Assembly (NCBI RefSeq): GCF_025993685.1
Contig: NZ_DAJPEN010000001.1
Span: forward strand, 2,542,001 to 2,606,000
From: Bacteroides mediterraneensis
GTDB lineage: Bacteria > Bacteroidota > Bacteroidia > Bacteroidales > Bacteroidaceae
Direction: 5' to 3'
Length of the DNA: 64,000 bases
Shown: positions 34,860 through 42,510 of the stretch, one piece after another
Numbering within the stretch: the stretch's first letter is position 1
How the letters are laid out: every line of letters begins with the position of its first letter
Program-made: the position numbers and the translations under genes
Notes under the pieces: model-generated
Database searches by the model: none
Seen by the model: only the letters and a program-made list of their open reading frames with translations
What the model was told of the DNA's origin: nothing

Positions 34860-35714
34860 TCAGTTCATGTCAGTTGGCTCCAAAGGGAGAATCAGACGAT
34901 AAGCTCCGTTTCCGTCACTATGCAACGTAACGGATGAGAATTGTTTAAGCTTCTTCCTAAAGCGTTCAATCATTTTATAAAAGCTGTCCAATGAATATTC
35001 TTCAAGGTCTTTACCCATAATCTGATAAATCTCATATTTGGTCAATGTGTGGTCGGATGCTTTGAGAAAGTGCTCCAACAGCACAGACATGGCAGGGGAA
35101 AGTTTCTCAATGACACCGTTACCATCACAGAACAAACGCTGTTCGGCATCAAAAAACACATCGTGCTCCAATCTGTAGACACGGGCCTTTATATGTCTGG
35201 TCTTATTGCGTGATTTGGCAGGAAGTGGCGCTTTTTCAACTATCTTTTCCACCACCACAGTTCGTTTCGAAACCAACTGATTCAGTCTGTCGTAAAACAA
35301 CCAGAAAAAAATATACATACACCAAAGAAGGACAACCGTTATAACCATTCCGCCCGGTAGAAGACTCCACCAGGAATAAGAAATATAACCGGATAATTCC
35401 ATCTCCAGACGATACCCCAAATAGGTGGAGACCAGACTATCCGACGGAGCAAACTTTTCCAGTGCTCCCGAAGCAAAGGTTGAAACTTTTCCCGACAAAT
35501 CGGTTATTCTGGAACATACCCCTGTTTTACCTTTTATATCGGATAATGCCAACTGCTTATCCCAGGCATAGTGCAAGGAATCAAAAGGAAATGGATATTT
35601 CTCAAGAATTAAGCTGAGATAAATATTCTTATCTCCATCTTTAAAATAAGCATTATTCCGCCTGTGTAAAGGAAGATGATAAACATGAGTTCCATCTTGT
35701 AATGCAAACACCAC
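34860..35714 (-). CDS. Membrane-spanning winged-helix regulator, apparently lacking its N-terminal signal
   Basis: About 284 residues from a GTG. Order: ~120-residue region of likely periplasmic character, one membrane segment near 122-143 (GGMVITVVLLWCMYIFFWLF), a basic linker, then a C-terminal OmpR/PhoB-type winged helix (LSPAMSVLLEHFLKASDHTL, TKYEIYQIMGKDLEEYSLDS, ending VTLHSDGNGAYRLILP). For the HTH to be cytoplasmic the N terminus must be outside, which needs a signal or second membrane helix. In frame, only 22 codons precede the GTG before a stop (35781-35783), with no ATG and no hydrophobic stretch. I infer 5' truncation, perhaps when the neighbouring toxin-antitoxin DNA arrived. Confidence 0.65.
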   Translation of the reverse strand: MVFALQDGTHVYHLPLHRRNNAYFKDGDKNIYLSLILEKYPFPFDSLHYAWDKQLALSDIKGKTGVCSRITDLSGKVSTFASGALEKFAPSDSLVSTYLGYRLEMELSGYISYSWWSLLPGGMVITVVLLWCMYIFFWLFYDRLNQLVSKRTVVVEKIVEKAPLPAKSRNKTRHIKARVYRLEHDVFFDAEQRLFCDGNGVIEKLSPAMSVLLEHFLKASDHTLTKYEIYQIMGKDLEEYSLDSFYKMIERFRKKLKQFSSVTLHSDGNGAYRLILPLEPTDMN

Positions 35715-35840
35715 AGAATCTGGAATATCGGTTTCTAAAGTCTTTTGCTGAAATAAAGAAGTGATAGTATGAATGGCTGATTAATATAGCAGCTACCAGT
35801 TCAGACAAAAATTAAATCCTTTATACACTGTAAAATACAA

Positions 35841-35874
35841 TACATTGTATTACATTTGCAATACAATGTAATAC
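35841..35874 (+). promoter_or_regulatory. Antitoxin promoter with two overlapping palindromic operators
   Basis: TACATTTG (35851-35858) fits the -7 box. Flanking it are AATACATTGTATT (a perfect 6-1-6 palindrome just upstream) and AATACAATGTAAT (35860-35872, one mismatch). Such paired operators over the promoter are usual for ribbon-helix-helix antitoxin autoregulation. Confidence 0.7.
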
Positions 35875-35884
35875 ACATAAGAAA

Positions 35885-36133
35885 ATGGAAGCAGTAATAA
35901 GAAAACAGACCTCATTTCGGTTGCGTGAAGACTTGCTAAAGGTCTTACAGGAAGAAGCCAAAAAAGCCAACAGAAGCCTGAATAACTACGTGGAAAGCAT
36001 GCTCATGGATGCTGTCTATTCAGAACCGAACGAAGAAACAAAAGCGGCCATCAAGGAAGCACGTACAGGGAAATATGCTGGCACCATAAACACCAGCAGC
36101 TTGGAAGCCTTTATAAAATCCTGTGAAGAATAA
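35885..36133 (+). CDS. Ribbon-helix-helix antitoxin
   Basis: 82 residues. N-terminal RHH DNA-binding fold: RKQTSFRLREDLLKVLQEEA, then KKANRSLNNYVESMLMDAVY; the acidic C-terminal part (EPNEETKAAIKEARTGKYAG, ending FIKSCEE) would bind and neutralise a RelE/YafQ-type toxin. It is on the plus strand, opposite to all neighbours, with its own autoregulated promoter. The toxin that should follow is degenerate, so this is an orphan antitoxin now. Confidence 0.85.
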   Translation: MEAVIRKQTSFRLREDLLKVLQEEAKKANRSLNNYVESMLMDAVYSEPNEETKAAIKEARTGKYAGTINTSSLEAFIKSCEE

Positions 36134-36321
36134 AGACACTACGCTATTCAACACAATTCAAAAAGGATTTCAAAAGATACAGGAATAACCCCAGCAATCT
36201 TCCAATAATTCTCCACTACTTACTGTTTGTTTCCTATCAACTATCAGATATCCAGCAAAGACCACTACAGAGAAGCAAATTATTTCACTTCAGTTGCTAC
36301 ATTTATACCAGGGGTCTATAG
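36130..36321 (+). pseudogene. Degenerate YafQ/RelE-type toxin
   Basis: Right after the antitoxin a frame reads (ATA)KTLRYSTQFKKDFKRYRNNP, very close to the start of YafQ-family mRNA interferases. The expected ATG overlapping the antitoxin stop reads ATA (GAATAAAG where GAATGAAG would be normal), so the start codon is lost. After about 25 residues the family sequence disappears and the frame ends at 63 codons, against about 90 for the family; its last codons lie in lipoprotein-remnant DNA. Confidence 0.75.
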
Positions 36322-36413
36322 GCTGAGAACATATTTATACAGATATTTATGATTCTCTCCTTTCTGGTAAGGCTGAAGTGGCTGAATGTCTTTATTGCTT
36401 TCAATTTAAGCAT
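36303..36413 (-). pseudogene. Deletion remnant of a P7-like lipoprotein gene
   Basis: An ATG at 36413 reads MLKLKAIKTFSHF and then INICINMFSAYRPLV, stop. The DNA is made of three pieces of P7: its upstream region and first codons (36405-36476 matches the ~70 bases before P7), an internal block around TTTCTGGTAAGGCTG, and its 3' end plus trailer (TATACAGATATTTATGATT and ATAGGCTGAGAAC). It marks the far end of the lipoprotein region, beyond the toxin-antitoxin genes. Confidence 0.7.
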
Positions 36414-36568
36414 CGCATTAAAACTTCTTTATAATTGATTATTACAGCTTTGCCATTAAAGTTCTCATCCTACAATTATAAGCATCAATGGGACCAACAA
36501 TCGAATCCGAAAACTGACATTAGCGATCTCTCAAAATCGAGTTCTTTTATTTCTTCCATCCTATGATG

Positions 36569-38131
36569 CTACTCTGTTCGCCAATCTGCTATCGTACCTG
36601 TTTCAGATGAGAACACTGCTCCTATTTTATAGAGTTTACGCTGGTCTGCTTCGTACTCCCGCGCATAGCCTTTTTCCTTAATCTGACGCAGAGCTTCTTC
36701 GGCTGTTCCATCCAGTTTAAACTCGAATATATACACAAAGTCTGGAGTTTCCACGATACAGTCTACCCTGCCGTGACTCTGCACCTTTTCCGTATATACC
36801 GTATACACGCTGATAAGGCGCATCAACAGATAGAACGTGTAGTGGAAATAACGCTCCCGTTCACGCTCATTTTCCTTACGGCGCATGGTGTACGGAATAC
36901 TGGCTAAAAAGGAAGTAAGACTTGTACGGAAATCGTCCAACTCTCCTTTTTTAAGGCATGTCACTGCGTTTCTTATCCATGAAGGAGTATCTCCATTCGA
37001 AAAATAGCTGGAAGCCACCATCGTAAGAAAGCCACGCTTCACCTCCTTATTCGGATAATCCAAAAGGAAGGTGTTTTCTTCCAGATCGAAATCCTTTATC
37101 GTCAAGTAGCCGCTTTGGTAAATCATCGGCAACGGCTGTTCCACGTTGGCCTTGTAGTCGATGAACTCTTCCGCAGAATAGTACTTGCCCGTGATTTCGT
37201 TCATATTCTCGTCGGTGTGAGACAGCAGCCGGATAAGATAAGTCGGCGTACCACTCTTGAACCAATAATCAGATATATCCATCGCAGCAAACGCATTAAG
37301 AAGACTGAACGGATTATATACATCAGACAATTTCTTACTGAAATGATAACCGTCATATTGTGCTTTAAGCATCGCCCGCATTTCATCATACGAACAACGG
37401 TACACCTCCGACATGGCCTCCATCGGCTCCCGGAAAGTAGCATCCAGTTCTTCCTGAGATATGCCGCATAGCGTCTCATACTTGCCGTGCATACTAATGT
37501 CGAAAGGCTGGTTGAAACCGCTGAACACACTCACCTGCGAAAACTTCGTCACCCCGGTCAGGAATACAAACTGAAGATGCTCGTCGGCACTCTTGAAAGC
37601 GGAATAAAAGGCTTTCAATGTATTCCGGTTCCGCTCTTCCAAGGAAGCGTCTGTATCCAACACGTCCAAGATGGGTTTGTCATATTCATCAATCAGGACA
37701 ACGGCCCTCCTCCCGGTATGCTCATGGGCCGCACGAATGACCTCGGCAAAGAAATCGCCCAGCCCCAAATTACGGCTTTTTTCGGGCAAAGCATACTGGT
37801 CAGCCCATAAAGAAATGTAATAACCGAGCTTTCTTTCCAGTTCGCCGGGAAGCGTGAAATCTGTTCCGTTGAAATCAAGATGAAATACGGGATAGACTTT
37901 CCAGTCCTTCTCCAGCGCGTCTATCTTCAACCCTTTGAACAGTTCTTTCCTTCCTAAGAAATAGTTCTTCAAGGTAGAGACAAGAAGACTCTTCCCGAAA
38001 CGACGCGGACGGCTGAGGAAGTAAATCTTGCCTTCCTTTACCAGACTGTAAACCAAATCTGTTTTATCCACATAAACATAGCCGTCTTCTATCAACTGGT
38101 CGAAACTTTGGATTCCTATTGGGTACTTCAT
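36569..38131 (-). CDS. AAA-ATPase with C-terminal PD-(D/E)XK nuclease-like domain
   Basis: 520 residues of a family with many copies in Bacteroides genomes, often called AAA-ATPase-like / DUF1703. The N terminus carries YVDKTDLVYSLVKEGKIYFL and the P-loop-like SRPRRFGKSLLVSTLKNYF; Walker B-like VVLIDEYDKPILDVL near residue 145. The C terminus has the PD-(D/E)XK signature: GRVDCIVETPDFVYIFEFKL with the Lys at the expected place, and ALRQIKEKGYAREYE. Complete. Function is unsettled; roles in mobile elements or defence have been suggested for the family. It stands alone beside the decaying accessory cluster. Confidence 0.88.
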   Translation of the reverse strand: MKYPIGIQSFDQLIEDGYVYVDKTDLVYSLVKEGKIYFLSRPRRFGKSLLVSTLKNYFLGRKELFKGLKIDALEKDWKVYPVFHLDFNGTDFTLPGELERKLGYYISLWADQYALPEKSRNLGLGDFFAEVIRAAHEHTGRRAVVLIDEYDKPILDVLDTDASLEERNRNTLKAFYSAFKSADEHLQFVFLTGVTKFSQVSVFSGFNQPFDISMHGKYETLCGISQEELDATFREPMEAMSEVYRCSYDEMRAMLKAQYDGYHFSKKLSDVYNPFSLLNAFAAMDISDYWFKSGTPTYLIRLLSHTDENMNEITGKYYSAEEFIDYKANVEQPLPMIYQSGYLTIKDFDLEENTFLLDYPNKEVKRGFLTMVASSYFSNGDTPSWIRNAVTCLKKGELDDFRTSLTSFLASIPYTMRRKENERERERYFHYTFYLLMRLISVYTVYTEKVQSHGRVDCIVETPDFVYIFEFKLDGTAEEALRQIKEKGYAREYEADQRKLYKIGAVFSSETGTIADWRTE

Positions 38132-38896
38132 CTTGATACAATCTTACAATTTGACTTTTTAGATGCACACATACAAAAATAACTTTTTCTTTTGAAAGCA
38201 ACTGTCATTTTGCTCATTTTTTCTTCTTCAGAAAAGGAAATTCGGCCCTCAGGTCAATCTTCGTGTACAAACTGTGCAGGAGAAGAAGCTCCGCAAATTC
38301 AAGAAGAAAAGAAAGCTCCCTAAAATAGGAGATGAAGAAAACAAGAAAGCTGTTTCAGCAACAAAAAGAACACAAAGAAACGAAATAAACATTCATTCAG
38401 TCACGCCGAAAAATTTCATATTCACGCTTGAAATAGAAAATAAAGTCCTCAAAAATCTTCATTTTAAGGCTTACAAAAAAGACACAAGTGCGTTTGTCCG
38501 GAAGCTCCTAAGCGTTTGCCGGAAAACGCAAGGACGTTTGGAGTGAAACGCCTTTGCGTCTGCCTCCGAACGTCAAAGCGATTTTTCCGGATTTTCATTT
38601 TTATTCTCCCGGGACGACCGTTTCACTCCCCTTCTACCCCCTCTATAGACCCCTGTGAGGCAGATGAGGTTTTCGGGTTCCAAAAGACGGCTGCACAGAA
38701 GAGGCTTTTTGCCGCCAGACACGGTTAGCAAAACCCGTCAATTCCGTCCTTTTTGACAGGAATTTCTCAAAACAGCAAACATTCTGACAAAAAAAGAATG
38801 TCATTCCCGAAGCAAGAAAGACTCCTGAAAGCCTTCGCGGGAATGACATTCCTTATTTCAAATCATCTCTGGCGGCGCACTCACACGCCCCGCATC
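38132..38896. other. Long intergenic region without a convincing gene
   Basis: About 765 bases. A 90-codon frame at 38274-38546 is Lys-rich (KKLRKFKKKRKLPK) with no family resemblance and no promoter, so I do not call it. Around 38490-38580 short GC-rich blocks repeat (CGTTTG, GCGTTT, AACGCAAGG). An inverted repeat at 38796-38851 is listed separately. Confidence 0.5.
38796..38851. repeat. Long inverted repeat downstream of phosphoglucomutase
   Basis: GAATGTCATTCCCG (38796-38809) and CGGGAATGACATTC (38838-38851) are perfect reverse complements separated by 28 bases that include a further partial pairing (GAAGCAAG/CTTCG). On the minus strand it follows the phosphoglucomutase stop by about 45 bases and is followed by a short T-rich stretch (CTTTTTTTGTC), so it may act as the gene's terminator; it also looks like a dispersed palindrome. 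Confidence 0.6.
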
Positions 38897-40642
38897 TTAA
38901 ATGCCCAAAGATTTCTTTACTGCATCTACTTTTTCTTTGGCGTCGGCCAATGCACCTGCATAGCACTTCGGACAATGCATTTCGCCCTTGATTTCCATGT
39001 AGAACTTAATCTTAGGTTCTGTGCCGGAAGGACGTACAGAAACTTTTGTACCGTCGGCTGTAAAGAACTGAAGCACGTTGGAAGGTTCCGGCATATCCAG
39101 GTCTGTAGCTTTTCCGGTGTTGTCGGTAGCCTTCAAGGTCTTGTAGTCTTTTACCAGAACCACTTCCGAGCCACCCAGTTCTTTCGGCGGACATGCACGG
39201 AAGTTTTCCATCATGGCCTTGATTTCATCGGCACCCGTCTTACCCGGTTTCACTACGTTGACAGTCACTTCCAGTGAGAAGCCGTATTCTACGTAGATTT
39301 CCATCAGTATGTCATACAAGGTCTTGCCCTGGTCTTTGGCCCATGCGCAGATTTCAGCCAGCAGTGAGCAGGCAGAAACGGCATCTTTATCACGTACGAA
39401 GTCTTCAGCCAGGAATCCGTAGCTTTCCTCACCGCCACCGATGTATTGTTCCTTGCCTTCACGCAGACGGATTTCACGGGCAATCCATTTGAAACCAGTG
39501 TAGCAGTCGAGCATCTTGATGTGGTTCTTGTCGGCCACCTTCTTAATCAGCTCTGTAGTTACGATGGTCTTCACGATGAACTCGTTGCCTTTCATCTTAC
39601 CCATGGCGATACGGTTCTTGATGATGTAGTACAGGAAAATCAAGCAGGTCTGGTTACCGTTAATCAATACCCATTCGCCCTTGCTGTCCTTGCAAGCCAT
39701 ACCCACGCGGTCGGCATCCGGGTCGGAAGCCATCACGATATCGGCATCGATTTCCTTGGCCAACTTGATGGCCAATGTCAGTGCTTCCGCATTTTCCGGG
39801 TTAGGAGATACCACTGTAGGGAAGTCGCCGCTCTTCACCATCTGTTCGGCCACGCAATGTACGTTTTCAAAGCCCCACAATTTGAGTGACTGCGGAATCA
39901 GTTTCATACCGGTACCGTGAATCGGCGTGTAGACAATCTTCAGGTCTTTCTGACGCTTGATCACTTCCGGGTCGATAGACAAGGTGTGAACCTGACGCAG
40001 GTATTCGTCGTCAATTTCCTTGCCGATAATCTGAATCAGTTCCTTGTTGCCCTGGAACTTGATTTCGCTCACGCCGGAAATCTTGTTCACTTCGTCGATG
40101 ATGCCCTTGTCGTGCGGAGCCAGTACCTGTGCACCGTCATCCCAGTAAGCCTTGTAACCGTTGTATTCTTTCGGGTTGTGTGAAGCCGTGATGTTGATAC
40201 CGCTCTGGCAGCCCAGGTGACGGATGGCAAATGACATTTCTGGTGTAGGACGCATGTCATCGAACAGATAAACCTTGATGCCGTTGGCCGTGAAGATGTC
40301 GGCAGAAATTTCCGCAAACTTGCGGCTGTTGTTGCGACAGTCGTGACCTACCACTACCGAGATATCTTTCTTTCCGGCAAAGCATTTGTTCAGGTAGTTG
40401 GCCAAGCCCTGTGTAGCGGCACCTACCGTGTAGATATTCATTCTGTTGGAACCGGCTCCCATGATGCCGCGCAAACCACCTGTACCGAATTCAAGGTCTT
40501 TGTAGAAGGCATCAATCAATTCCGACTTGTCGGGATTTTCAAGCATGCGTTTCACTTCAGCCTGTGTCTCGGCATCGTAGGCAGCCGTCAGCCATGTCTG
40601 AGCTTTCTCAGTACACTGTTGAATTAATTCATTGTTTTCCAT
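38897..40642 (-). CDS. Phospho-sugar mutase (phosphoglucomutase/phosphomannomutase)
   Basis: Interconverts hexose 1- and 6-phosphates, feeding nucleotide-sugar and glycogen metabolism. 581 residues, the length of the long alpha-PGM/PMM subgroup. Four family signatures are visible: phosphoserine loop ITASHNPKEYNGYKAYW (near 155), metal loop VMASDPDADRVGMA (near 305), sugar loop GGGEESYGFLAEDFVRD (near 400), and phosphate-binding VSVRPSGTEPKIKFYME near the C terminus. Divergent from the M23 peptidase gene. Glucose versus mannose preference cannot be read from sequence. Confidence 0.93.
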   Translation of the reverse strand: MENNELIQQCTEKAQTWLTAAYDAETQAEVKRMLENPDKSELIDAFYKDLEFGTGGLRGIMGAGSNRMNIYTVGAATQGLANYLNKCFAGKKDISVVVGHDCRNNSRKFAEISADIFTANGIKVYLFDDMRPTPEMSFAIRHLGCQSGINITASHNPKEYNGYKAYWDDGAQVLAPHDKGIIDEVNKISGVSEIKFQGNKELIQIIGKEIDDEYLRQVHTLSIDPEVIKRQKDLKIVYTPIHGTGMKLIPQSLKLWGFENVHCVAEQMVKSGDFPTVVSPNPENAEALTLAIKLAKEIDADIVMASDPDADRVGMACKDSKGEWVLINGNQTCLIFLYYIIKNRIAMGKMKGNEFIVKTIVTTELIKKVADKNHIKMLDCYTGFKWIAREIRLREGKEQYIGGGEESYGFLAEDFVRDKDAVSACSLLAEICAWAKDQGKTLYDILMEIYVEYGFSLEVTVNVVKPGKTGADEIKAMMENFRACPPKELGGSEVVLVKDYKTLKATDNTGKATDLDMPEPSNVLQFFTADGTKVSVRPSGTEPKIKFYMEIKGEMHCPKCYAGALADAKEKVDAVKKSLGI

Positions 40643-40756
40643 GATTATACTGTTTAATAAATAATAAATTGCATATCAATACACTGACAAAAATAGACCA
40701 TTCGGATAAATTATCCTAATAAAAAACGACGTATTTTTTAGAGTCATTCCAAAAAG

Positions 40757-40787
40757 ATTGCAGCTTCGGGATTTCTTAATATCTTTG
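40757..40787 (+). promoter_or_regulatory. Promoter of the M23 peptidase gene
   Basis: ATTG (40757-40760), 19 bases, TATCTTTG (40780-40787), giving a start close to 40794 and a leader of under 20 bases. Confidence 0.7.
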
Positions 40788-40811
40788 TAACCGCTTAACA
40801 AATACGAAAAA

Positions 40812-42473
40812 ATGAGACAAAAAATGATACTGGCACTGGCCTTGGCGGGGGTACTCTCCGGACAGGCCCAGAATGTCACCGACAACTACTTCCGTTCTCC
40901 GTTCGACTTTCCGATTCTGCTCAGCGCCAACTTTGGCGAGCTGCGCCCCAATCATTTCCACAACGGACTGGACATCAAGACACAAGGGGTAACCGGCAAA
41001 CCCATTTATTGCATTGCCGACGGCTATGTATCGCGTGTGGCGGTATTGCACGGAGGATACGGACAGGCTCTCTATATCACCCATCCCAACGGACTGACTT
41101 CGGTGTACGGACACGTGGTTTCATTTGCCAAGAACATACAGGCTTACGTGCGCCAGTACCAGTATGCGCACGAAACGTTTACCTGCGACCTGAAATTCCA
41201 ACCCGGACAGTTCCCGGTGAAGAAGGGGGATATCATTGCCCTGAGCGGCAACGAGGGGGCTTCGGCTGGACCTCACCTGCACCTGGAGCTGCGGCAGACG
41301 GAAACGGGGGAATACATTGACCCCATGCCTTATTTCAAGCGTTTCCTGAAAGACAGCAAGGCGCCCGTGGCCAGCCTCATCGGCATTTATCCGATTCAGG
41401 GAGAGGGTGTGGTGAACGGCAGCACGCAAAAGAAACTGCTCAACGTGAATGCCCTGAGACAGCCCATCCACGCGTGGGGGAAAATCTACACGGGCATCAG
41501 CGCCAAGGATTACATGGACGGTACCTCGAACTTCTACGGCGTACACTCGGTCACGCTTTATGTGGACTCGGTACAGGTGTTCAACAGCACGACCGACCGG
41601 GTGCTGCCCGACGAGAACCGCATGATCAACGGGTTTACGGACTACGACGAGCTGACCCGCACGCGACGGCTGATTATGCGTTCCTATAAGTTGCCCGGCA
41701 ACCGTCTCCGACTGCTCCGCACGGATGAGAACCGGGGTGCTGTAAACATCAACGAGGAACGGGACTATCATTTCCGCTACGTGCTGGAAGACAATTTCGG
41801 CAACCGCAGAACGTATGCATTTACCATAAAGGGCAAACGGCAGGACATTCCCGCCTACAAGCCAGAGGTTGACGAGATGCTTTACTGGAACCGGACCAAT
41901 GTCATCCAGCAACCGGGTATGGAACTGGTGGTGCCCCGCTACTACGTATATGACAACGTGCCGCTCCATACTCGCGTCAAGGGGGACAGCTCGCACATCG
42001 CCTTCGACTATGTGCTGGATGCCGGACGGACGCCTATCCACAGCTACTGCGACTTGTCCATCGGCCTGCGCCACAAGCCGGTGGCCGACACCACGAAATA
42101 CTACATCGTGCAGAAGGCCGGCAAATGGCGGAGTTCCATGGGCGGGAAATACGAGAACGGATGGGTCAAGACCCGGATACGTTCCCTCGGCACCTTCTCT
42201 GTCGACGTGGATACCGTGGCGCCGAAAATCACTCCCGTCGGACAGGGCGGATGGCGCAGCAACCGGCAAATCCGGTTCCGTATCAGCGACGCCGAATCGG
42301 GTATCGGCACCTACAAGGTGTACATTGACGGGAAGTTTGTCCTCTTCGGCCTGAAGAAAGGCATCCTGGTGATACAAGACCCGGAAAAAGTGAAAAAGGG
42401 AGTTCCCCACAAGGCCGAGGTGACCGTGACCGACCAATGCGGAAACACGGCCCGCAAGGAATACAAGTTCTGA
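40812..42473 (+). CDS. Secreted M23 (LytM-type) zinc metallopeptidase
   Basis: 553 residues with a signal peptide (MRQKMILALALAGVLSGQAQ). The peptidase domain is N-terminal: HFHNGLDIKTQGVTGKPIYC supplies the first His and Asp zinc ligands and GPHLHLELRQTETG the later His; GYVSRVAVLHGGYGQALYIT lies between. The remaining ~350 residues are beta-rich, ending in an Ig-like module (FRISDAESGIGTYKVYIDGK; VTVTDQCGNTARKEYKF). Likely cuts peptidoglycan cross-links in the periplasm or regulates an amidase. GC-rich, with long open frames on the reverse strand that are only composition effects. Confidence 0.9.
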   Translation: MRQKMILALALAGVLSGQAQNVTDNYFRSPFDFPILLSANFGELRPNHFHNGLDIKTQGVTGKPIYCIADGYVSRVAVLHGGYGQALYITHPNGLTSVYGHVVSFAKNIQAYVRQYQYAHETFTCDLKFQPGQFPVKKGDIIALSGNEGASAGPHLHLELRQTETGEYIDPMPYFKRFLKDSKAPVASLIGIYPIQGEGVVNGSTQKKLLNVNALRQPIHAWGKIYTGISAKDYMDGTSNFYGVHSVTLYVDSVQVFNSTTDRVLPDENRMINGFTDYDELTRTRRLIMRSYKLPGNRLRLLRTDENRGAVNINEERDYHFRYVLEDNFGNRRTYAFTIKGKRQDIPAYKPEVDEMLYWNRTNVIQQPGMELVVPRYYVYDNVPLHTRVKGDSSHIAFDYVLDAGRTPIHSYCDLSIGLRHKPVADTTKYYIVQKAGKWRSSMGGKYENGWVKTRIRSLGTFSVDVDTVAPKITPVGQGGWRSNRQIRFRISDAESGIGTYKVYIDGKFVLFGLKKGILVIQDPEKVKKGVPHKAEVTVTDQCGNTARKEYKF

Positions 42474-42510
42474 AAGAATCAATAACTCAAATCATAAACA
42501 ACCTACCTAC

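Noticed and set aside
13409..36476. A polysaccharide-utilisation or capsule locus
   Set aside because: No SusC/SusD pair, glycoside hydrolase series or glycosyltransferases are present; the only sugar-linked hint is the Wzy_C-like protein.
38274..38546. A 90-codon Lys-rich plus-strand frame
   Set aside because: No promoter, no family resemblance, AT-rich runs of Lys and Asn codons; more likely chance in an intergenic region.
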